64,000 nucleotides of DNA from Setophaga petechia (GCA_024362935.1 JANCRA010000116.1:494501-558500), one strand, 5' to 3'; shown: positions 12,566-24,792, counted from the stretch's first letter. The notes: generated by a model not told the origin, from the sequence alone. Made by a program: numbers and translations.

Positions 12566-13150
12566 ACCGGGACACCCACTGGGACATGGGGGACACCCAC
12601 TGGGACATGGGGGACACCCACAGGGACATGGGGTACACCCACTGGGACATGGGGGACACCCATTGGGACATGGGGGACACCCACTGGGACATAGGGGACA
12701 CGCACTGGGACATGGGGGACACCCACAGGGACATGGGGTACACCCACTGGGACATGGGGGACACCCACTGGGACATGGGGGACACCCACTGGGACACGGG
12801 GGACACACATTGGGACATGGGGGACATCCATTGGGATATGGGGGACACCCACTGGGACATGGGGGACACCCACTGGGACACGGGGGACACCCACTGGGAC
12901 ATGGGGGACACGCACTGGGACATGGGGGACACTCATTGGGACACGGGGGACATCCATTGGGACATGGGGACACCCATTGGGACATGGGGGACACCCACTG
13001 GGACGTGGGGGACGCCCATTGGGACATGGGGGACACCCACTGGGACGTGGGGGACACCCACTGGGACATGGGGGACGCCCATTGGGACATGGGGGACATC
13101 CATTGGGACACCCATTGGGACACGGGGGACACCCACTGGGACACAGGTGA
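12566..13150. repeat. 21-bp minisatellite CACTGGGACATGGGGGACACC
   Basis: About 27 copies, very homogeneous. The unit length is 7 codons, so all frames stay open, one giving a THWDMGD heptad. Substitutions do not favour any one frame and there is no coding context on either side. Confidence 0.95.
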
Positions 13151-13244
13151 CACCACCCCGGGCTTGTCCCAGGGAGCAGCCCCCAGACCCATCCTCCAGG
13201 AGAAACACTCAAAACTCCTCGCTGGCACCTCGTGCTGCAACCTG

Positions 13245-13500
13245 GTCCTTAATTATTCCTTAATTAACATAGCCAAGAAATCAATTAAGCGCCATTTCTA
13301 ATGAAGCGCTCCGGGAGCCGACGCTCTCGTTGTTGTTCCGTGCCGAGGGAGGGCTCGATGTGAGCGGCGCTCCCGGGCCCTCCCTCATCTCCAATTACAG
13401 CAAACCGGGAATGCAGCGCCCGGGTCCTGCCCCCGCCCCGCCCAGGGCTCCGCTCTGGGCATGAGGAGATTAATTAGTGATTAAATGAACGAGCAGAGTG
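13245..13500. promoter_or_regulatory. Candidate conserved non-coding element downstream of EMX1
   Basis: Single-copy island between two minisatellites, with clustered homeodomain-type words: CTTAATTATTCCTTAATTAAC at 13250-13270, CAATTAAGCGCC, TAATGAAGCGC, CCAATTACAGC and GATTAATTAGTGATTAAATG at 13470-13489. Intact AT-rich motifs in a region otherwise overrun by GC repeats suggest selection. This is inference; no alignment was possible. Confidence 0.4.
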
Positions 13501-13619
13501 GTGGCATTGCCTGGGTTCTGGAGCTGCCTGGCACCGCTCGCTGGTGACAACCAGAGTTAGTGTGGAGCTGTGGCCCAGCCCTGTGTCCCAGCCCCAGAGC
13601 CATTGGAAGGGCTGAGGGG

Positions 13620-14255
13620 GACATTCCCTCGTGGGACATTCCCATGGGCCATGCCTGTGTGGGACATTCCCATGTGGGGCATTCACATGTGGGACATTCC
13701 CATGTAGGGCATTCTCAGGTGGGACATTCCTGTGTGGCATTCCCAAGTGGGACATTCCCATGGGCCATGCCTGTGTGGGACATTCCCATGTGGAGCATTC
13801 ACATGTGGGACATTCCTGCGTGACATTCCCAAGTGGGGCATTCCCATGTGGGATATTTCCATGGGGCATTCCCAAGTGGGACATTCCCATGTAGGACATT
13901 CCCATGTGGAACATTCTGATGTGGGACATTCCCATGTGGCATTCCCATGTGGGACATTCCCATACGGCACTACCACGTGGGGCATTCCCATGTGGGAAAT
14001 TCCCATGGGCCATGCCTGTGTGGGACATTCCCATGTGGAGCATTCACATGTGGGACATTCCCATGTGGCATTCCCAAATGGGGCATTCCCGTGTGGGACA
14101 TTCACATGTGGGACATTCACATGTGGGACATTCCTGTGTGACATTCCCAAGTGGGACACTCCCAAGTGGGACATTCCCATGTGGCATTCTCATGTGGGAC
14201 ATTCCCATGTGACAATCCCATGTGGCATTCCCACGTGGGACATTCCCATGTGACA
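13620..14255. repeat. 15-bp minisatellite CCCATGTGGGACATT (block 1)
   Basis: About 45 units of 13-15 bp. Higher-order duplication is visible: the word GGGCCATGCCTGTGTGGGAC recurs at about 13645, 13761 and 14008. Confidence 0.93.
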
Positions 14256-14370
14256 TAGTGTCCTGATTTGATAAAGAAGTGAGTTTTTTTGGGAAACTGG
14301 GGGGGATGAGGAGGAATCTCTTTGGATGCCCCATATGGGGTATTTCCATAAACATTTCCATGTTCCATAG
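14256..14370. other. Non-repeat insert splitting the 15-bp minisatellite
   Basis: 115 bp without the repeat (GTGTCCTGATTTGATAAAG, GGATGCCCCATATGGGG) lie between two blocks of the same array. Origin not recognised. Confidence 0.6.
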
Positions 14371-14660
14371 GGGACATTCCTGTGTGGGACATTCCCATGT
14401 GACATTCCCACGTGGGGCATTCCCATGTGGGAGATTCCCATGTGAAATTCCTACATGGGACATTCCCATATAGCATTCCCATATAGGGCATTCCCACATG
14501 TGACATTCCCATAGTGACATTCCCATGTAGGACATTCCCATGTGGCATTCCCATATAGGGCATTCCCACATGTGACAGTCCCATGTGGGGCATTCCTACA
14601 TGTGACATTCCCACATGGGACATTCCCACATGTGACATTCCCACATGGGACATTTCCATC
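14371..14660. repeat. 15-bp minisatellite CCCATGTGGGACATT (block 2)
   Basis: Continuation of the array, with more divergent units such as CCCATATAGGGCATT and CCCACATGTGACATT. Confidence 0.92.
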
Positions 14661-15690
14661 GCTCCCACCATGAGGGCAGGGACCAGGAGCTCCCAGCTCT
14701 GGGGTGCCCCAGGAGGGGTCCCAGCCCCGGGCTGCCTGGCAGGGTCAGTGCCTGTGGAGAGCTCAGCTCTGGGGCTGCTGATCTTTCCTGCTGCCTCAGA
14801 TAAAACCCAACCCTGTGCTGGGACGCCCAAGGACTCTGGGTTCCCAAGGGTTTGGGAGCACAGGGCCAGCACAGTGTGCTCCTCATGCAGAGCCCTCATC
14901 CTGCCTATCACCAAGCTGGGGACAGCGAGGGGAGGGCAGCACCCAGGGACACCTGCAGTGTCCTGATTGTCCCAGGGACACCTGCAGTGTCCTGATTGTC
15001 CCAGGAGGATGCACTGGCTTTGGGAGGTGTCTGGACAATCCCAGGGTGTCCAGTGCCACCTCCCCAGCCCAGACCTGCAGGGATTGTGGATGAGCCCTCC
15101 CTGGTGGGGGTTTGGAATGGGATGAGGTTCCAGGGCCCTTCCAACCCAAACCATTCCCCCATTCCCTGCTGCCAGAGGAGGTGGAGCGGGGAGCTGAGCC
15201 CAGGGCCTGATCCTGGCTCTCCCCAGCTCCCCCAGGAGCTCCTGCCCAGTGCTTTGGGCCAGGGCCACGAGATTTGGAGTGACATTGGGACAAAATTTGG
15301 GAGCAACCACTGCTGCCCCGCTGGCAGGGGCTGGCAGGGGCTGGCAGAGGTACCCCTGCCAGGGAAGGGCTGACTCAGGCCCGGGGTGTTCCACTGCTCA
15401 GCACAAACCCTGCCGAGCTGACTGAGCCCCGTGCTGCTGCCACAGCAAGCCAAACAAGTCTGACGGGGTTTGTGCGGGCAGACACCACCCCAGACTCATT
15501 TAGGGCCTGTCATTGTCACTTGTGTGACGGAGCAGCTGCCTTTGAGCCGAGGCACGCTCACAGCACAGCTCCTCTGACATCCCCAAGCTGGTGCCCAGCC
15601 CCTCGCCAGGATCAGGCCCTCTGCATTCCCCGGAGCTGCCTGCCTTTAATAAACCCCGGCTCTCTGCTCTGGCTGGATCCAGCCCCTGCT
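14661..15690. other. Intergenic single-copy sequence
   Basis: No recognised gene. Contains the left arm of an inverted repeat (15082-15186). Confidence 0.5.
15082..15186 (+). repeat. Left arm of 105-bp inverted repeat (CR1-tail-like)
   Basis: Reads from GATTGTGGATGAGCCCTCCC to CAGAGGAGGTGGAG. Its reverse complement returns at 16054-16158 with only a few mismatches. The middle (AGGGCCCTTCCAACCCAAACC) resembles the CR1 3' end on the + strand. Confidence 0.88.
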
Positions 15691-16053
15691 GATGGTCACT
15701 GGATGGTCACTGGATGGTCACTGGATGGTCACTGGGTGGTCACTGGATGGTCACTGGATGGTCACTGGGTGGTCCCTGCATGGTCACTGGATGGTCACTG
15801 GATGGTCACTGGGTGGTCACTGGGTGGTCACTGGATGGTCACTGCATGGTCACTGGATGGTCCCTGCATGGTCACTGGATGGTCACTGGGTGGTCCCTGC
15901 ATGGTCACTGGATGGTCACTGGGCGGTCACTGGATGGTCACTGGATGGTCACTGGGCGGTCACTGGATGGTCACTGGGTGGTCACTGGGTGGTCACTGGG
16001 TGGTCACTGGATGGTCACTGGATGGTCCCTGGATGGTCACTGGGTGGTCACTG
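15690..16053. repeat. 11-bp minisatellite TGGTCACTGGA
   Basis: About 33 near-identical 11-bp copies, with CCCTGCA and GGGTGG variants. It fills the space just before the right arm of the inverted repeat. Confidence 0.95.
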
Positions 16054-16158
16054 CTCCACCTCCTCTGGCAGCAGGGAATCCTGGAATGGTTTGGGCTGGA
16101 AGGGCCCTGGAATCTCATCCCATTCCAAACCCCTGCCAGGGAGGGCTCATCCACAATC
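16054..16158 (-). repeat. Right arm of 105-bp inverted repeat (CR1-tail-like)
   Basis: From CTCCACCTCCTCTGGCAGCAG to GCTCATCCACAATC; reverse complement of 15082-15186. Contains GGAATGGTTTGGGCTGGAAG, the typical antisense CR1 3' end. Confidence 0.88.
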
Positions 16159-16529
16159 AGGACACAGGATGGGAGCCCTGCTAACGATGTGTGATCCCTG
16201 CAGGTGATGGGTGAGCAGGGAAAGCACCCACAGCCTCTCCCACCACGGGGAAATCGGGGTCTGGCCCTTTCCCCAGGCAGGACCTGATCGATCCCTGGTT
16301 TTCCTTGATGGCAGCAGAGCCCAGGCTGCTTCCATCCCCTGGGAATGCCGGGCAGGTACCCCCAGCTCAGACACCACCCCTCGGCTCTGTGATCACCCAC
16401 AAACCCAAATTCTGCTCCTTCCCCTCTGGGGTCTCACAGCAGAGCTCAGCCCCCATCCCCTCCTTTCCCTGCTGCACACAGCCCTGGCATGAGGCAGCTC
16501 TGAGCAGAACCCTCGGAGCAGCAGCCCTG

Positions 16530-16890
16530 CTCCTCATCCTGGGCACTGCCACATCCCTGCTCCTCATGCTGGGCACTGCCACATCCCCTCCCTGGGCACT
16601 GCCACATCCCTGGGCACTGCCACATCCCTGGGCACTGCCACATCCCTGCTCCTCATCCTGGGCACTGCCACATCCCTGCTCCATTCCCTGGGCACTGCCA
16701 CATCCCTGGGCACTGCCACATCCCTGCTCCTCATCCTGGGCACTGCCACATCCCCTCCCTGGGCACTGCCACATCCCTGCTCCATTCTCTGGGCACTGCC
16801 ACATCCCTGGGCACTGCCACATCCCTGTTCCCATTCCCTGGGCACTGCCACATCCCTGCTCCATTCCCTGGGCACTGCCAGTGTCCCTTT
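16530..16890. repeat. Minisatellite TGGGCACTGCCACATCCC
   Basis: About 15 copies of the 18-bp core with optional TGCTCCTCATCC or TGCTCCATTCCC spacers. Confidence 0.9.
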
Positions 16891-17489
16891 TCCCCATCCC
16901 TGGGCTCCCCCTCACTGCTGCAGGAGTTACCCATCCCAGGGTGCTGCCAGTGGCACAGATGGCCATGGAAATGTCCCCAGGACAGCTGTCACCTCCTTGT
17001 GCCCCCCCAGCCCCCAGCTGGGGTGGGACCATGCCCTGGAAGGTTCATCCATCTCACTCAGTGCACTGAGGGACTGCCCTGGGCCCAGCCCAGCTGTGCT
17101 GGCCCTGGTGTAACCCAGAGCAGCCCCAGGGCTGAGCAGGGCCCGCTCTGGGTTCCCAGCAGTGTTTGGGACCAGGAGCTGTCCCAGAACAGCAGCTCTG
17201 AGGGGCCTGGAGCTGCCCCTCCTGCCCTGCCTGCTGAAACCCACAGCACCCATCCCCTTGGTGCAATTCCTCCTGATTTACACCGGGCCAGGGCAGGAGC
17301 AGGGCCCTGAGCTGCCCCATGGTGTGGATCCTGTTCCAGGCATTGCAATAAATCCATCAAATACATTCTGTGTCAGTGGGGATTTGGTTTCCCCTTTCCC
17401 CCCACCCTCCCCAACCCCACAAGAAATTGGCATTGGAAGGGGAAGAGCCTGTGCCACCCCAGCACCACCACCATGGTGCCCTCTCCAAG
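16891..17489. other. Intergenic single-copy sequence
   Basis: No gene or repeat family recognised. Confidence 0.45.
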
Positions 17490-18292
17490 GGATCCTGCAG
17501 GGACAAGGGATCCTACAGGGACATGGAACCTGCAGGGATATGGAACCTGCAGGGATATGGAACCTGCAGGAACATGGAACCTGGAGGGACATGGAACCTC
17601 CAGGGATATGGAACCTGCAGGGACATGGAATGTGCAGGGACATGGAACCTGCAGGGATATGGATCCTACAGGGACATGGAACATTCAGGAACATGGAACC
17701 TACAGAGATATGGAACCTGCAGGGACATGGAACCTCCAGGGACATGGAACCTGCAGGGATACGGATCCTACAGGGATATGGAACCTGCAGGGATATGGGT
17801 CCTACAGGGACATGGAACCTGCAGGAACATGGGTCCTGCAGGGAAATGGAACCTGCAGGGACATGGAACCTGCAGGGATATGGAATGTGCAGGGACACGG
17901 AACCTGCAGGGATATGGAATGTGCAGGGATATGGGTCCTACAGGGACATGGAACCTGCAGGGATATGGAACCTCAGGGACATGGAACCTGCAGGGATATG
18001 GAACCTCCAGGGATATGGAACCTGCAGGGACATGGAATGTGCAGGGACACGGAACCTGCAGGGATATGGAATGTGCAGGGATATGGGTCCTACAGGGACA
18101 TGGAACCTGCAGGGATATGGAACCTCAGGGACATGGAACCTGCAGGGATATGGATCCTGCATGGACATGGAACCTGCAGGAACATGGAACTCACAGGGAC
18201 ATGGAATGTGCAGGGAAATGGAACCTTCAGGGATATGGAACCTGCAGGGACATGGGTCCTGCAGGGACATGGAACCTGCAGGCACATCCTGC
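17490..18292. repeat. 17-bp minisatellite ATATGGAACCTGCAGGG
   Basis: About 46 copies, with GGGTCCTACAGGG and GGAATGTGCAGGG variants. A segment of roughly 130 bp is repeated inside it (about 17900-17980 and 18025-18130). Confidence 0.95.
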
Positions 18293-18476
18293 CTCTGGAA
18301 TGTTCTGCTGGTGGCCACGCTCCAAATGAAGCTGAGGGAGTCCCTCAGGGTCGGATTTTGGGGTGAATTTTTGGGGAATTTTATGAGATACCAGAAAGCC
18401 AAAGTGCGGCCCCAAACCCAGTGCAGTGTGGGGGTGACTCAGCTCTTCCCCTTTAACCAGCCCAAAGCTTGAAGGG

Positions 18477-18500
18477 ACAGACAGACAGACAGACAGATGT
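18477..18500. repeat. (GACA)n microsatellite
   Basis: Short run of GACA/CAGA tetranucleotides. Confidence 0.85.
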
Positions 18501-18654
18501 CCCCAGAGGGCAGTGTCCCCTCAGAAGGTGCAGTGGCACTGCCATCAGCTCAGCACAGCTGCCAGGACCTGGCTTTGGGTCCTGGTCTGCACCAGCACAG
18601 GGACTTGGGCAGAGTTGGCTGTGCTGGGTGGAGGGGTTGGAAAAATGGGGGAGA

Positions 18655-18899
18655 GAAGAGGAAGAGGAAGAGGAAGAAGAGGAAGAGAAGAGAGAAGGAG
18701 AGAAAATAGAGGAGAAAGAGAAAGAGAAGAGAGAAAGAGAAAGAGAAAGAGAAAGAGAAAGAGAAAGAGAAAGAGAAAGAGAAAGAGAAAGAGAAAGAGA
18801 AAGAGAGGGATAATGGAGAGGAGAGGAGAGGAGAGGAGAGGAGAGGAGAGGAGAGGAGAGGAGAGGAGAGGAGAGGAGAGGAGAGGAGAGGAGAGGAGC
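18655..18899. repeat. Purine tract: (GAAAGA)n then (GGAGA)n
   Basis: Bases 18656-18720 are mixed GGAAGA, 18720-18808 nearly pure GAAAGA hexamers, and 18815-18898 pure GGAGA pentamers. All purine on the + strand apart from isolated T. Confidence 0.96.
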
Positions 18900-19573
18900 A
18901 ATTCCAGTTGGAAGGGGCTGCCATGATCCTTGTCCAACTGCCTGCCCAGCTGGGGGTTGATCCAAACTTAAACCACATCCTGTCCTCAGACTCCAGCTCA
19001 GCAAAGCGTGGCTTAGCCAACCACCTCAGATCAGCAGCAGCCCTGTCAGAGGTGCTGGGTGGGACAAACCCCGCTCAGGGCTGTGCAGAGGGACAGAGCA
19101 GCTCCAGCACCATTTCTGCTCCAACACTCCACCCGTGGGCACCTCGGCTTTCCAGGATCTTGGAACCCAGGCCAAAGCCCCTGGGGAATTCCAGGGGATG
19201 GGATCCAGGGCCAGCCAGTCTTGCAGCAGAGTCTGCAGGAGGAGGAGGAGGAGGAGGGATGGAGGGCACAGCCCAGCCCTTCCCTGGGCACACGGACGTG
19301 GCAATTCCTCTTCAGCTCATCAGTGCTGGGGTGGGAGGGCAGAAACCAACGCTGGGCATTCCCAATGCCCTGATCAATCACATCCACGCTCCCCTTGGTC
19401 TCTGCAGAGCTGGGGCTGTGCAGCAGCAGTGGGGACTGAGCTCCCATGGACACAGGATGTGCTGGGTGATGTCTGTGCTGTGCAGGCAGCTCTGAGCTCG
19501 CCCCTGATCTCCCTCCATGCAGTGCCAGCCATTCTGAGTTTTGTTAGCTAGTTCTAAAGTGGTTCAACGTGAT

Positions 19574-19579
19574 TTTATT
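19574..19579 (-). terminator. SFXN5: Possible SFXN5 polyadenylation signal
   Basis: TTTATT on the + strand gives AATAAA on the - strand, 234 bp after the SFXN5 stop codon, in a short AT-richer stretch. It is the nearest canonical hexamer downstream; a longer UTR is possible. Confidence 0.45.
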
Positions 19580-19812
19580 TGTTGTAGTTGCTGCTCCTGT
19601 TGCTAAGTTAAAACTTTTAATATGAATCTTTCTGAGTGGTGTGAGGTGTCAGTTCTCTGCAGGTGTTAATTCACTCCCGGGCTGCCGGGAGCAGTTCCTA
19701 TCACTGAGCTCTGTTATTTCATCTTCTTCTTGTTGCTGTTTGCTTTCTCCCAGGGCTGGAGCTTCCCCTCTTCCCTCCCCAGACCTCCTGGGCCAGGATG
19801 CTCCTCTTCCAC
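19580..19812 (-). other. SFXN5: SFXN5 3' UTR (proximal part)
   Basis: Sequence between the SFXN5 stop codon and the nearest AATAAA. Single-copy and without repeats. The distal limit is uncertain. Confidence 0.5.
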
Positions 19813-19890
19813 TCACAAGCCTTTGTTGTAGACCACGGTTTTACTGGTGGTGGCCATGGCGATCTCCGGCTCCAGCTGGGACGTCTCGAT
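19813..19890 (-). CDS. SFXN5: SFXN5 (sideroflexin 5), last coding exon
   Basis: Sideroflexins are multi-pass inner-mitochondrial-membrane carriers; SFXN1 transports serine, and SFXN5, mainly neural, has been linked to citrate transport. This exon begins in phase 0 after the acceptor CTCCGCAG (- strand, AG at 19891-19892) and encodes 25 residues: [17 protein letters not shown] followed by TVVYNKGL and TGA at 19813-19815. The terminal TVVYNKGL and the [10 protein letters not shown] segment match vertebrate SFXN5 as I recall it. It is joined to 44801-44918 by a 24.9-kb intron (19891-44800) with donor GT and matching phase 0. The exon lies in single-copy sequence, with no array at its acceptor, unlike the exon before it. 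Confidence 0.95.
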   Translation of the reverse strand: METSQLEPEIAMATTSKTVVYNKGL

Positions 19891-20499
19891 CTGCGGAGGC
19901 AAAGAGGAGCAGGATCAGAGCCCAGGCACGGATCAGCTGGAGAACTGATTCATGGAGAGGGAGGAGATGGGGATAATTCCATGCCAAGCACGCTGCTGCT
20001 GGTGTTGGGTGTGTTTGGTGCGTGCCCCCCCGATGAGGACGGGTTTGCAGCACGGGGAACGCTGCACGTTCTGTGCCTGGCAGTGCTCAATGAATTATTG
20101 AGTGTCTGAGGCTCCAGCACATCCCACCCAGCCCAGCCTCCCATCCCTTCCTTCCCTGCAGCTCCCGGCATCCAGAGCCCAGGGCTGGACCTGCCAGAGC
20201 CCAGGTGGTGCCAAAGGGAAGAGCCTGGCTGGGCTCCACCCTCACGGCCAAACCATTCCTGCCCCTTTCTCCGTCTCCATGAAATCTCCATCCCTTCCCT
20301 AATTTTTTTTTTCCTTCCACCAGCTCCTCCCGAAGCTTTCCCTTGCTCTGAAATCGCTTGGAATCTCTGCATCCCCGGGAGGGATCCGTGGCACTCCTGG
20401 GGAAGCAAAGACCCCGCTCCCAGCCGGGCCAGGACACCTGGGAAAACCTGGAATTTTGGGAATCCTGCACACTGAACCCACGCTGGTGCTGACACAATG

Positions 20500-21130
20500 C
20501 GAGGAACCCACGTTAAAAATCGAAATGCTTTTGAAAATGTTTAACCTAGTTAGACAAATTAGCAAAAATTTGTGCAAAACAATTTAGGTATTTAAAATAT
20601 TCAATGTTTTTAAAAACTGGAAAAACTGTTCTTAGCTTTCAGCTGCAAAAACCCAACAAAATATAACATCAAAGCAATCTTAACATGAGGTGCAACATAA
20701 CCCTTCAGCAAAGCTGTTAAACAGCTACTGAAGCATCATGGGAAATAGCACTTCATTTATTCAAATGCACATATGTCAGGTTTTTGCACCATATGTCATT
20801 CCAAGCTATTTACAGTAATAATTAAATCTTAATCAACGTTTAACCTCTGTAAAATGTTTGAAGGGATCTAATCACCCTTCAGACTGCACTAATGAAGGAG
20901 AAATATATAAACATAAAAAGAAAATGATGCATAGATAGCACACCAGAAAGAACAGTAATTGCAAAATTGTATTTCTTTTAAATATAATCAGCAAATTATG
21001 TAAAGTAAAGCCAACGAGTATTTTAAGTGAAGACATCTTGGGTGTCAGAGGTGTGATCAGCTAATTTTGTACTGCTATCCATAACAGATGTAGCATATTT
21101 TCTTTTAGTGCCATTATTAGCAACTTCACC
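20500..21130. promoter_or_regulatory. AT-rich single-copy island, candidate conserved element
   Basis: About 600 bp with low GC and no tandem structure, just upstream (gene-wise) of the last SFXN5 exon. Contains words such as CAGTAATAATTAAATCTTAA and AGCAAATTATGTAAAG. The composition contrasts sharply with both flanks. Function not recognised. Confidence 0.3.
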
Positions 21131-22189
21131 ATTCCTTTCAGTGCTGCGGCACAAAGTGAAGCATTGTGCCGGGAGAGCACCGGGAAAGGTGCAGCACACC
21201 CGGATCCCACGGATCCCTCCCGAGGGAGGATCAGCCCTGCCCTGCTCTGCTCTGCCTCTGACGCAGCTTTCCTCCCATTGTCGGGGCAGTTTTCTGCCGG
21301 GGACCCGCGGAACAGCTCCGAGGTTTTGGGGCTGGGTGGGTTCAGGGAAATATCCAAGGGGGAAGAGGAACCCCAGCCTGGGGGGCAAGGAATGGCTGGA
21401 GGGGGGGATGCCACGCTGGTGCCAAGGTGGGGATGGGTCACAGGGTGGGTTCTGTCATCTCAGAGGGTTTTCCAACCTCAGTGATCCTGCTTTGAAATTA
21501 ATTCCACCCGGAACTGGGAGGGTCAGCGCCGGCCGCCCATGGGAATGGGGCAGCTCAAACCCAACGTGCTCCACAGAAACCCAACAGAGAGGCCCCCCAG
21601 TCCCACCATCTCCATCAGGCTGGAGAGCTGGGAGCCCCAAGGAAGGCACAGCTGCCCTGGGGGAGCCCAGCTCAGGGCTGGGACATCCTCGGGGTGCTGG
21701 GGATGGGGCTGAGCCCAGCTGGGAGCCGAGGCTGTGCAGGGAGAGGGAAGGAAGGAGGGGAGGAAGGAGGGGAGGAAGGAGCAGGGCTGTGCTCACGCTC
21801 TCGTGGGACACAATTCAAGAAGCAGCCAGCACAATCCAAGCTGAACAGCAGGAAGAGTATCCTGGTGGGAAGAGCAAAATATCGCAGCCGACTGCTGGGG
21901 GAAGGTGTGGGGCGTCTGTGGTGGGAAGTTTTCAGCACAAATTACAGGGAAGCCATCAGGAATAGTTTAGGCAGAGCTGAGCTTGTCTTGGTGGAAGGAA
22001 GAGATGAGATAATTGTTTGGAGATCCTGCCAGCTTCCAGCCCCTGGGCCTGGGGGGAAACAGCTCCTTTCCCTGCGTGGGGAATGGGTTCTTCATCCATG
22101 GCAAGGCTGTGCAGAGGGGTCTGAGGGGGGTTCAGGGAGGGGGGATAGGTCTGGTGATGGAGCAGAAGGACGTGGGAAGTGCCTTAGGA

Positions 22190-22325
22190 TTCATACTAAG
22201 GTGGAAGTGCTCAAAATCCACATGGATGTGGCACTTGGGGACACGGTCAGTGCTGGGGGAATGGCTGGACTGGATGGACACTGAGGGCTTTTCCATTTTA
22301 ATGATTCCATGGTTCTCATGGATGG
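22190..22325 (+). mobile_element. CR1 LINE 3' fragment
   Basis: ATGGATGTGGCACTTGGGGA, then GGACTGGATGGACACTGAGGG and TGATTCCATGGTTCT match the avian CR1 3' UTR. Heavily 5'-truncated and diverged. Confidence 0.75.
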
Positions 22326-23414
22326 GCACCAGTCAGGACCCCCTGTGACACCACCAGTCACAGACACCAAGCTCAAGCTCCTTCCTGAAGCCTGGGAAGA
22401 TGCTGGACACACTGGGGCTGACTGGTTGGACTGGAGCCTCCCCTGCAGGTCTCCTCCTGCCTGACTTTAATCAAGAAGGGATTGAAATCTGCTCCAGAGC
22501 CTCGGGAGCTCCAAGGGGTGCATCTGCACCAAGGAAAAATGCACAGGAAATTGGGAAAGCTGCTCAGAAATCCATCAGGAGGAACCTACTCCTCCCACCT
22601 GGACATCAGATGGAGAAGAACGGGGAGGTGGTGGTGGGTTACAGGTACCAAGACAATCCCAACCTTGCTGTGCACCAGCCTTGCTCCCTTTTTTTGTTGG
22701 AAAGTATAATTTCACTGATTTTGGGGTTCTGCTGTTCCAGCTGGCCAGAATCCTGGACCTGCTCAGCCAGCTGGCCAGGGAATTGTGACAGATGTGAGAC
22801 CACAGCTCCTGGTCAAGATTTTGGTGTCTCAGCTGCCAAGACAACCCTGACCATGGTCATGGCCATGCTGGGAACCCTCCTGTGAAGGAGCAGCTGCCTT
22901 GGAGGGTGCTCTGAGGAGCAGGCTGGGCCTGCACTGGTGGCACCTGTCCCACACAGGGCACTTTGTCCCTTCAAACCAATGGCACTGGGGTTGAATCGTG
23001 TCCATCCTCCTCTTGCCAGCTCTGTCTGTGCCAGGGCAAAGGGGGGATCCCCCTCCTGGCTTTGGGATGATGGCCCTGGGGTGTTACCAGGGAAGGGCCT
23101 TCACCAATGGATCCAGCAGAATTCCAGGAGGGACAGAAGCTCCCAGCAGCACTGAGGGACCCAGGGTGGGAAGCACCACTCCCAGACAGTGCCACAAGGT
23201 TTGGGCAAACCCCAGGATTTGGGGCTGGTGGTTGCACTCACAGCTTGGTACCCAGCATGGGGAGCTCTCCAGTGAGGCTGTGGGAGAACAGGAATTCCTT
23301 CAGTGCCCTGTGAGGATGCTGGAAGCTTTGCCATGGATCCAGGGAGATCCTCACCAGGGACACCACCAGGATGCACCTCCCAGCTCACCCAGAAACGTGG
23401 CTGGGATGAACCAC

Positions 23415-24255
23415 AGCCCATCCCAGCCCCTGGGAGCAGGTGAAACCCGAGGATGCTCCTTTCCAAGAGCACCAGAGGAAAATGGGGGAAAACCCCAAAA
23501 TCTCAGTGTCCTGACTCTCATTAATCACCTGTTCCTGGACCTGCATCTCTCAGGTAGCTCGGGCAGGATGGCAGCAATGCCAGCACCAGGGTGGAACCCA
23601 TCCCTCCCTCCCAGGGAACCACAGCTCATCCCAGCCCCTGGGAGCAGGTGAAACCCAAGGATGCTCCTTTCCCTCTGTCAGACAGCCAAAAGCACAAGAG
23701 GAAAATGGGGAAAACCCCAAAACTCAGTGCCCTGAACCTTATTGAGCACCTGTTTATGGACCAGGTAGCTTGGGCAGGATGGCAGCAATGCCAGCACCAG
23801 GGTGAAACCCATCCCTCCCTCCCAGGGAACCACAGCTCATCCCAGCCCCTGGGAGCAGGTGAAGCCTGAGGATGCTCCTTTCCAAGAGCACCAGAGGAAA
23901 ATGGGGAAAAACCCCAAAATCTCAGTCTCCTGACCCTTATTAATCACCTGTTCATGGACCAGCAGTACCCAGGTACCTCGGACAGGTTGGCAGCAATGCC
24001 AGCACCAGGGTGGAACCCATCCCTCCCTCCCAGGGAGCCACAGCCCACCCCAGCCCCTGGGAGCAGGTGAAACCCGAGGATGCTCCTTTCCCTATGGCAG
24101 ATAGAGAAGCACCAGAGGAAAACGGGTGAAAACCCCAAAAACTCAGTGCCCCGAACCTTATTGAGCACCTGCACATGGAGCAGGTAGCTCGGGCAGGATG
24201 GCAGCAATGCCAGCACCAGGGTGGAACCCATCCCTCCCTCCCAGGGAACAAAGCT
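23415..24255. repeat. 209-bp tandem repeat, 4 copies
   Basis: CAGCCCCTGGGAGCAGGTGA recurs at 23424, 23632, 23843 and 24051 (208, 211 and 208 bp apart). Each unit also has GAGGATGCTCCTTTCC, GAAAATGGGG-AAAACCCC, an ATTAATCACCTGTT or ATTGAGCACCTG part, and GGCAGCAATGCCAGCACCAGG. Confidence 0.93.
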
Positions 24256-24753
24256 GGGAATCGCCTCCCCGGCTCTCCAGCTCTCTTCCCCCCATCCCTT
24301 GCCTTGCAGTGGGAGCCTCTCTCCTCTCATCAGCTCAGACAAGGCTAATTGGGGTGATAAAGAACTGGCTGGGAGTGCTGGCGTGGGCTGGAGGAACAAA
24401 TGGTGCGGTGGTCACAGCTGGTGCTGCGGAGCCGGCGCGGGAGCGGGCGCGGGGGGCTCGGGGCGCTGCACGGGGGGCTCCCGGGGGGCTCCGTGTGTTT
24501 TGCATGGCTGCTGACACGGGTGTAACGTGCAGGCACGGCCGGTGCGGCAGCAGCAGGCAGGAAGCAGATGCTTTTTGTTTGGGGTTGATACTCATTTCTA
24601 TCCCAGCTCGGGAAAAGGTGTAGAAAGGAATGTGCTCCGGAGAGTGCGGGGAGAGAGATAGGTCTAGGCTGGCTGCCAGGGATCCTGGAACGATATGGAA
24701 GGCAGCTAGGGGAGACAGGAGCAGATGGATTTGGCATACAGCTCATCACTCAG

Positions 24754-24792
24754 CCAAAAAAAAAAAAAAAGGAAAAAAAAGAAAAAAAAAAG
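24754..24792. repeat. Poly(A)-rich tract
   Basis: Three A-runs of 8-15 separated by single or double G. Confidence 0.9.

Noticed and set aside
12241..13263. Long open frame with THWDMGD heptad repeats
   Set aside because: It is the translation of a 21-bp minisatellite; all frames are open for the same reason and there is no splice or start context.
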